Origin: Undaria pinnatifida
Lineage: Eukaryota; Sar; Phaeophyceae; Laminariales; Alariaceae
Assembly (NCBI GenBank): GCA_012845835.1
Contig: JABAKD010000016.1
Coordinates: forward strand, 12,165,007 to 12,229,006
Length of the DNA: 64,000 nt
Direction: 5' to 3'
In this document: piece by piece, positions 33,401 to 42,400 of the stretch
Layout: each line of letters begins with the position of its first letter
Position numbering within the stretch: the first letter of the stretch is position 1
Notes under the pieces: model-generated
What the model saw: only the letters and a program-made list of their open reading frames with translations
Told to the model about the DNA's origin: nothing
The model's database searches: none
Made by a program: the position numbers and the translations under genes

Positions 33401-36400
33401 GCGGTCGTCGGGCTGTTGTGGTTTTGGGGGCCTTGGACTACTGTGTTTTAGGTGCGGCGAGATATTTTTCTTTTGAATGTATCGTATCCTGCGAGGGAGA
33501 CCCGGAGCCCAGCGGCGACACAGTCAGGGGACTAAGCCAGCGAGCTACAATCCCCGACGGAGGATTCACGCCTTCGGATCCCCGCCAGGCACACGGTTTC
33601 CTTTGGGTGCACTTGAGGTACGTACCGCGAGGTACGAGTAGCGAGTAGGGGGAGCTTTTTGACAGCAGAACAACCCTGCCGGTAATTATCCCGCATGATG
33701 AAACCTCCCACAGGGTTTTTGGAGAAATCAGCACACATCCAAGCATTTCCGATCTCCGCTTCTAGCGATACACTGCACTGCCGCAGACCCACCCAGGAGG
33801 GATGTTGAGGCATGCGCGCTAGCACCGTCGAGTCCAATGGCGAGGCGGGTGGGCACCCTCCGCGTTGTACACTGGGCACGTCGGACACATGAAGTCTTCG
33901 TCTTCCTGATCGTCTCCAAGGAAGACGGATTTTTTTTCAATTTTTTTCATCTTATTCATATTAGGGACATTCTATAGCTATTAATATGTACAGCCCCAGG
34001 AAGAGGAGGGATGTCGTGCTGCTATTGCTGTGTTCCTTTTTTCTTTCTATTTCAGTACGAGAAACCCTCGCGCAACATTACTATACTTCGAAGATACAGT
34101 ATGTATATACCACACGCTAGACCAAGACCACGATACCCCCCCCGCCCCCCCCCCCCCCTTTTTTTTTTGGCATACTTCTACTGTTCAGCTTCTCGACAAG
34201 CCGTGGTCACAGGTGTCGTCCCTTCCCCCTCCCCGGTTCTTGCCTTTAAGTTTTATCGCGCACAGGGTTTAGCAATCCCAACCTTCTCGTCGTTTTCTCA
34301 TCGGGTATTCGCTACCGGGTTTCCACCAATCGCACAAGCAACTCTGTACCTCGCAGACAATACCACTCTAGGCGTTCCTTTCTTGGCGCAGCGTAGTAGG
34401 CCACCATTCCATTGCGGGTTCATATCGCAAAAAACTTAAAATAGCACGAAAGCTTACGACCACAAGTAAAGAGAGAGAGGAGAGAGGTCACCCGCGCGAG
34501 CAACCAACCCACAGACTCTGCAAAAACAACAACAACAACAAAAAACTGATCCCGCTACCCCAGCCTTGGCCATTCCTGCTGTACCTGTTGCATTGGGATG
34601 ACGGGTGCTACGATAGAGGTATACCTTTTTTTGGCGAAGGTGTTTTCTGAATGACGGGGCTCCTTAACCTACTATTGCTATCGTCGGAAAATAAATAAAT
34701 AATGGGCCAATATTTTTTGCATGATTCTCGTTGTGTACCTAGGTCATCGGGTTTCCATCGGGATGCGCTTTCCGTTTTCTGATAATCGTTTTTTTGGGCG
34801 GAGTGCAGCGCCCCTCCTGTGAGGAATCTTCGAAAAAGAAAGGGTGCGCCTCTACCGCGGCGCGCGTTGAATGCACCCGGCCAACTGCAAGTACAAGGCA
34901 CTCTTGCCTCGTTTACCTCTGTACTATTAACAGCAAACATTCCCGCCATGTAGAAGAACGACAAGGGAAACCCCTACGTGCGAACTCTTACCTCCCTTCT
35001 GTACCCACTTCCGGCTTAGTATCTTTCTTAATAATGAGGCGAGGAATAGGGAACGAAGCCGCCTAGGCCGTTTTCTTCCTTGCAAGGCACAAAAAAAAAA
35101 GCGGCGTGCGTACAGGTACAGACTTCCACTACTCAGCTAATCTGTCTGTCTGTCTGTCTGTCGGTAGTATAGCGTCTGTCTGGTAGCAAATGCCATTGCA
35201 TCTTCGATTGTGAGAGCTGTACGAGGCCGGTTTCCGCAAACCCGCCGTCCAGGAAAGAAGACGAGCTTGAGCTACCTCGTGGTTGTGGTTTCGTTCCATG
35301 CCGTTTTAAGGTGGTCGCGGTCGCCCTGCTGCTGTGTATGGTTTTGAGAAGCTTGGGCTGGAGCGATTGCTTCTTCGCGGCGTTTTTTTGTGTTCCTTTC
35401 CTTCGAACGCACAAGGCCTACTGCATGAACGAGGTGCTCTTGCTTCATTTACCACCCAATCCACTAGGAAGTATATTGTTGCGACCTACGCTGCGCAATC
35501 CGAGCGCGTGAGGCATACCTGTACGCCGTCGTCGGTGCGGTGGGACAAACGAGGATGTCCACCTCTTCCAACACCGACGAAAAGTCGCGGGAAAGTCCCT
35601 GGCGAACCCCCTGCGCCCGCTTGTAGTACTTGTCTGAGTAACCCGCCGATAAGGAGAAGGTTCCAATAATTATCCTCTTTCGCACCTGGAATAGAGATAT
35701 ATGGGATCAACCGGGGTCGACTTTACTTCATACGAAAAGTATAACATCCGCCGCCGACGTATGATCAACTGACTTGACTTTTTTTCTTTTTTAAAATCAG
35801 GATGTGATTTGTTCGGGATTATAACGTGATCGGGGAACTGATCAGATCGGGTTTCGGTCTTCATGAGGGTTGGTGAGATGCGCAAAGACGACGAGAACTG
35901 CGGCTGAGTCCATCCACGGACAGCCGGAACGCGACTTAACCAACAATTTTTATCAACATTTTTCATGTCTCGAACGGAAGCAGGTCTTTGTCACCGCCAC
36001 GCCGTACAACTCGAGAACGAACCGCATGGACAACCCCAATCCTTAATCGCGGGGAGCATACCGCTATTGCTTCAAAAAGGCAGCTGAAGCGACGCGCGAG
36101 TCCGACAGCAGCGGCTCGGCTTGCCGCAGGGCAAGGCAAAAGCAACATCACCATGGTGACACCACCTGGGCAACGTATAGGAATACCATACAAACCTCCG
36201 CCCCGAAGCCGTCATGCCGACTTTTCAGCATTGCTTCCTTGGAGGACGCGGCGTCTGGATTCCGGTGTCTGCCGAGAAATACGCACAGCGCAAAAAAAAA
36301 CAAAAAACGCCACGGGTCGGTTAACGATCAGCGGTCAACGGTCAGCAGTCAACGGTCAACGGCTAGCAGTCAACGGTTAGCTGTCAATGGTCAGCCGTTA

Positions 36401-39400
36401 ACGGACTTAAGTCAAAGGTCAACAAATGGCAGTCAACAGTCAATGGTCAGCGTTCAGCATTTTTTTTTTTTCCCGTTTCCGTGATCGTTCTTGTTTTCGT
36501 GTTTGTCCCTGTTTTCCTTTTCTTTTTCGTCCAACTTGTGTATATGCGAAGTATATACACTAATCTTGTCTTCTGCGTTTTTTTTTAATACGCGTTTTGT
36601 CCTCACCCGTAGCGTATCCCGTCAAACCTGGCCAGGTTGGCCGAGGCCTCCGAGAGAGCGTTCACGTAGTACGCCGCGCACTGCTGGGGAAGGGACGGGA
36701 GCGACACCTCCGTCACCTCCGCTCCCAGGGCCGACATCGTCTGCGCAAGGACAACCCACAAAAAACCGCGGTCAGATAAGCACACCAACACAGAAACGCA
36801 CCTTGAGGGGCCCACGAACCCAGAAAAGCAGACCAAGGCCATTTCACGCAAGGGGGGATGTTAAGGAAAGCACACCAAGGCACCACTAAGGGGGGATGCC
36901 TTTTCCTCATTTTTGTTCCGAGCACCATGACAAACCGTTCGATCGCGGCGTCGTATTTCGCGAAACAATACACAACCAAACAACAGCTGAATGCCAACCT
37001 TAACATGGTACCGTAGAGGCGCACCTAATATTCGGCGAAGACGACGAGCTCCAACCACTCACCCAGAACCCGACTCTGACAGGCATTGTTCACTCGACAC
37101 CCATGTGCAATCGAACAAAGCCTATGGATAGGCTTTGTTCTTACAACGATTAAAATCGGAAGCACAAGCAATGTTCCGAAGGCACTGGGATTCTTTTTTC
37201 AATGAAGAATCCCACCGCGCCGCCGTACAGAAACCATTTCGCCCAAAAAAGTGCTCATAGTACAGTGGGTACCCCGATTTAAGAGCTCCGAGGATAAAAG
37301 CATTCGGGTACTAACGCCTGTACAACTGGAAACCTGTTTGGCGGGGAAATTACTTGGAACTAGAATAGCGGGGTTGGGGCTCTAAAGGGGTTAAACGAGC
37401 GGTCAAATAGGAGTGCCCGCCTATGCTAAAAGCTATATATTGTCTACTACAGATGCAAGCAATGTAAAGTTATGAGCGCTTGTTTCGGCTTGTCACGGGG
37501 TGCTCTAAACCGGGGTGCCCACTGCTGCGGCCCTGCCGTATAGCACGCATCGGACTGACTTTGGAGTGGGACCAGGTCCGGACCAAAGCTGCGGCACGAT
37601 ATGCTATGATGATGTCATGATGGTGTTATGATGATGTTATGATGATGTTATGATGATGTTGTGATGATATTATGATGATGTTATGATGATGTTATGATGA
37701 TGCTACAATTATAATGTTATGATGACGTTATGATGATGTTATGACGATGTTATGATGATGCTACAATGATAATGTTATGATGATGTTATGATGATGTTAT
37801 GATGATGTTATGACGGTGTTATGATGATGTTATGATGATGTTATGATCATGTTATGACGACGATGTTATGATGATGTTATGCTGGTGTTATGATGATGTT
37901 ATGACGATGTTATGACGATGTTATGATGATGTTATGATGATGTTATGATGATGGTATGATGATGGTATGATGATGTTATGACGGTGTTATGATGATGTTA
38001 TGATGATGTTATGACGACGATGTTATGATGATGTTACGGTCGTGTTATGATGATGTTATGATGATGTTATGCGATGTTATGACGATGTTATGATGATGTT
38101 ATGATGATGTTATGACGATCTTATGACGATCTTATGATGATGTTATGATGATGTTATGACGACGATGTTATGATACACCCCAATTATCACCACCGTGCTT
38201 GAGCCACTCGGACGGGTGACTCTGTACCTCACCGATAAAAAAGACTTTCGGCGATTTTACTTTTGGTGCAGCGCAGCTTAACCTTCCGTCGCGGATTCAT
38301 TTCGCAAAACAAAACAAAACCAAAAACGAAAAAGAAAAATTCAAGGCCGTCAAGGAACAGGGGGGTCACTTGCGCGAGTGATTGATCCCGACACACTGCA
38401 AAAAAAAGGCCTCAAACGTGACCGCCTCCTACCGCAGCTTTGGTCTCCGCGTGGGATCAGTGTGACAACAAGCGCAAGGACAGCGACAACGAAACACGAC
38501 GGCTCAAAACGCCTCCATGCAGTCGTGGTCCCTCATTAGTGCGGTGCCGTGCCAGACGACAATGACCGCACTAAAGTGGGACCCCGAACTATCCCTCAAT
38601 AGTGAGGTACTCTATGACAAGCGATACAGACCGCACTAAACTGGCACCCCGCACTATATAGGGTACCGCACGAACGCGGCACCACGACTGTATTCGCACT
38701 GTGACCTACAAAAGTATTTACGGATTTCCACGGCTCCTCACATCTACAGCCTTCGTGACGGCCGCCGCCACGTCTGGCTGCACCCTCTGCGCCAGAGCCT
38801 CGCGGATGACCCCCACCTGTGAGCAAAGCGGCACGAGGAAAAACGTGGGAGTCGAGCCACCGCTCGGTGCTTCGGAGGTCGATGCAAAAACGTGCGATGA
38901 CCAAAGCAAGCGATAATCCAATAAAAGAGCTTTAGACAATCCAAGCAAGGGCTGTAGCCAAAGCTGCTGTGGCAATCGACGTAAAAGTGGCAGTCAAATC
39001 AAAGCGCCTGCGACTGACTGCACGCCTTCAAGTCGCCGGCTTGATAGTACTGTCTGATCAAGCGGAAAACTCCACAAAAAACATGGGACCACCACATAGT
39101 CTAATATATAGGCGTTCCGATGACATATCAGGCCGCCGTCGGCGCGCTCGCCCAATAAAAAGGTTTGTTGGTTGGTCCACGCACACGCAAGCGCTCACCT
39201 TTAACCCCGAAAGGGGGCGTGAGCTCCCAGACGCCGCAGCCTGCGGGGACAAAAACAACAACCAGAGGGACACGGTAGACACAAAGACGATCAGAAGGCG
39301 GCTATATTTCGGCGCCTGCGCCATCTTGTTTTGTACAGCAGCAATACCATAGCCCCCACCCGGGAAAACCATGCCGTGGACATCATGCATCATGTTATGA

Positions 39401-42400
39401 ATATCATGTCATAAACATCATGCTATGAGCAATAAGTCCTGCTGTTCGACTCCGGCAGGCTGGGGTGTTGACCACGGGAGCTCTGCCGAGCACAAAAATA
39501 ACCGCACCGGCGTTCACCCCTCGGCAGAAAAACCGTCGCTTTGCGGTGCAAAACCCGTTTCCGTCCCCGGTGCACGTCAAAACTCGGTCCATAGGCAAGC
39601 TTGTGCCCGTCGGAAACTGCTTTGTGGGCACAGGCGACGGGGGGTTGATCTCGCTACACGACACGACACCACAGCATAGCACAGCACAGCACACCAGACC
39701 AGACCACATCGCATCATACAACGCGACACCAACCACACATCACACAACCACACGAAACCACACCGAACACCACACCGCGCGACCATAAGACAGTATAGCC
39801 GTCGCTAAGAGCTCGCGCAGCAGGGCATTCATTTGTACAACCTGTGTACGTTAGCTGATTTTAATAATTGGAGAATCGTCATGAATCTCGTTCCACGGTC
39901 GTAGAACCTCGGTCGCAGATTCGGCCTCAGCCGGCTCGAAAGGGGTCGTTACTTGTGTAAGCCGTGTAGATTACAGAGCTCATTTGAGTTGGCTGGACTT
40001 GTTTACTAGTATTAATAGTTATCGATTGGGTGTCGGAGTAAAAGCCAACTATTGGTATTAACAAGTTGATTCCAGTCAATCGGATGCGAACACGAAGAAA
40101 TCTGCAATTTACCGCACGCAACAAAGTGTAATGTATTACCTGTAGTATAATAAAAATGTAATACCTATTCTACTAACAACTAGTCGGTGATTGAGTACTA
40201 GCATAAATTACTATGAGTATAGTGAGCCAACTCACAGCACTATTAATAGTTATTGTACAACTGCAATACCTAGCCAACTAACAACTAGCCGGTGATTTAC
40301 TATTAGCACAACGTACTACTAGCATAGTCTAGTGAGCCAACTCACAGTCCTATTCATAGTAGCCACTCTGTACCGAAATATAGTTCACATTTGGACTCCT
40401 GGCGGCATAACTCCTGCTGTGGGAGGATTTTTTTTGAACGTTTTTTTTTGCTGCGCAGAACCTTTGGTACTTGGTACTTATTATGTTTGTGCTGTATGTT
40501 CTGTAGCGCTGTGCCAGGCAGATAGTACCGGCCCTCTACCATGAAACCGGGATACTGGCAACTAATAATGCGACTACAATAACTGCAGTACCTTGCCAAC
40601 CAATGACTGATCGGCGGCTTCACAATAGTAAAGTAACTCACCATTAGTAAATTGAGCCATATTAGTGTGGCAACTTGCTAACAGTACCGCAAGTAACTAT
40701 TAGCATAGTGAGCCAACAAAGTCCTATGGACGGTTAATATGCTCTTTACGCACTGTATGCTCTATATGTGCTGTATCCTCTGTATGCGCTGTATCATACA
40801 GTAGTACAATAGTACAATAACTGTAATATAATACCTAGCCAATTAACAATCAGTCGGCGACTTACTATTAGTATAGTCAGCCAACACCGCCCTCGTAAAC
40901 TAGTAGAACTCGTATTCTTCGCACGTATTATAACAACAAACACTGACCTCCGCGAGCATGGCCGTGTAGTCCGGTACCGGCTGCTGGAGGGCTGTGGAAT
41001 CGCCCGCTTTGTCCTCTCCCGCCACGGCCCCCAAAAGCGCAGCAACGTCGGCTACCGAAGAGGCGATGGGACCCACGCAGTCCGTAGAAGACGCGTACGC
41101 GATCAGCCCCTTTCGGCTCAGCCTAGTGGGTTTCCACAAGCGTGCGCGCGTTCCGGTAAAGGGGAATGGGTGATGAGGGGGGGGGGGGGAGGGAGGAAGA
41201 GGGGGCGGGGGGGGAGGGGGGAGGAGGGGGGGGGAGTAGGTAGGTTTAATGCCCAAGGCAGGTTGATCGCGGCCGGAATGCCTGCATCGAAACCGGAGTA
41301 GAAACCTGACGATGAGGGCGAGGAAAGCCAGAAGAGCTTGTTGGGACCAACACCCCGGGCGCACGACGGCTGACTTCTTCGATCTACATCCCTCCAACAA
41401 AATCGGTTGGCCACTCCAGCTGCACAAAAATTCGGTGGAAAAAACAACGCAAGACAGGGCGAGCGAGCACCCGACCCCCACTAAAAGCCAACCGGTCTGC
41501 TGCATGCCAAAGCACAAAACAAAACGCACAAAAGAGAGCACCTATGCCCTAATAAATCAGCAGTAACACCGTTCTACGGCCTCGGTAGCACCTTTTTCGG
41601 CCAAACAGTTTCGGTTGGTCTGCCGGGGCGGCGGGTGCTCATCGACCAAGGGATTACCGCATATATATCGTGGGAACAACCATTTGCGATTTACCTGGTA
41701 AGTGACTCCTCCTTGTGCACCTATGCATAGGCAATGGCCTTTGCCCTGTCACCTTTCTCAAAGGGCAGCTTTTGCGCGAGGTACAGAACTCCTCCAAAGC
41801 GAGGAATCGACGCGGGTGCTACGACAAAGGTATACCCCTTTTTGGCGAAAATATTTTCCGAAAGAAACGACGGGGATTCTTAACCCCTTTAGAGCCCCAA
41901 GACCCCCCCCTCCCTGTACAAATTCCCAGTAGTTTGTCCCCAGACACGGGTTTCTAGTTGTGAAGGCGTTAACCCCCCCCCCAAAAAAAGTCGTCGGAAT
42001 GTCGCTCTTGTTTTGCAGCAACAGGATTCATTTTATATTCGAGTACCTAGTACTTGCAGGTAATCTGGGTTTGGTCCACGGGCACTTTCAGTTTACTCGA
42101 AATAAGCTTTTGCCTCCGAGAGCGCTATGATAGGGCATTAATACAAGTGACGAGGAGTAATAAGAAAAAAAAGGAAGGTGCAACTCTACCATAGTATTAC
42201 CATACTATTAGATTACCCGCCTCTCCGCCACCAGAATCTACGGAGACTACACGACCACTTTTACTACAACAAGGCACAATATCCAACACCTCTGGAACGG
42301 CTACCGTTTATACAAATCTTCACGAGACGATATTTATACGCAACGGTAGAAAGTGTACCTGCGACCCATAGTACTATTAGTACTCTTAGTAGCATGTGTC

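Noticed and set aside
37596-38172. Possible CRISPR array
   Set aside because: The repeat is a continuous 11-bp tandem unit without unique spacers.
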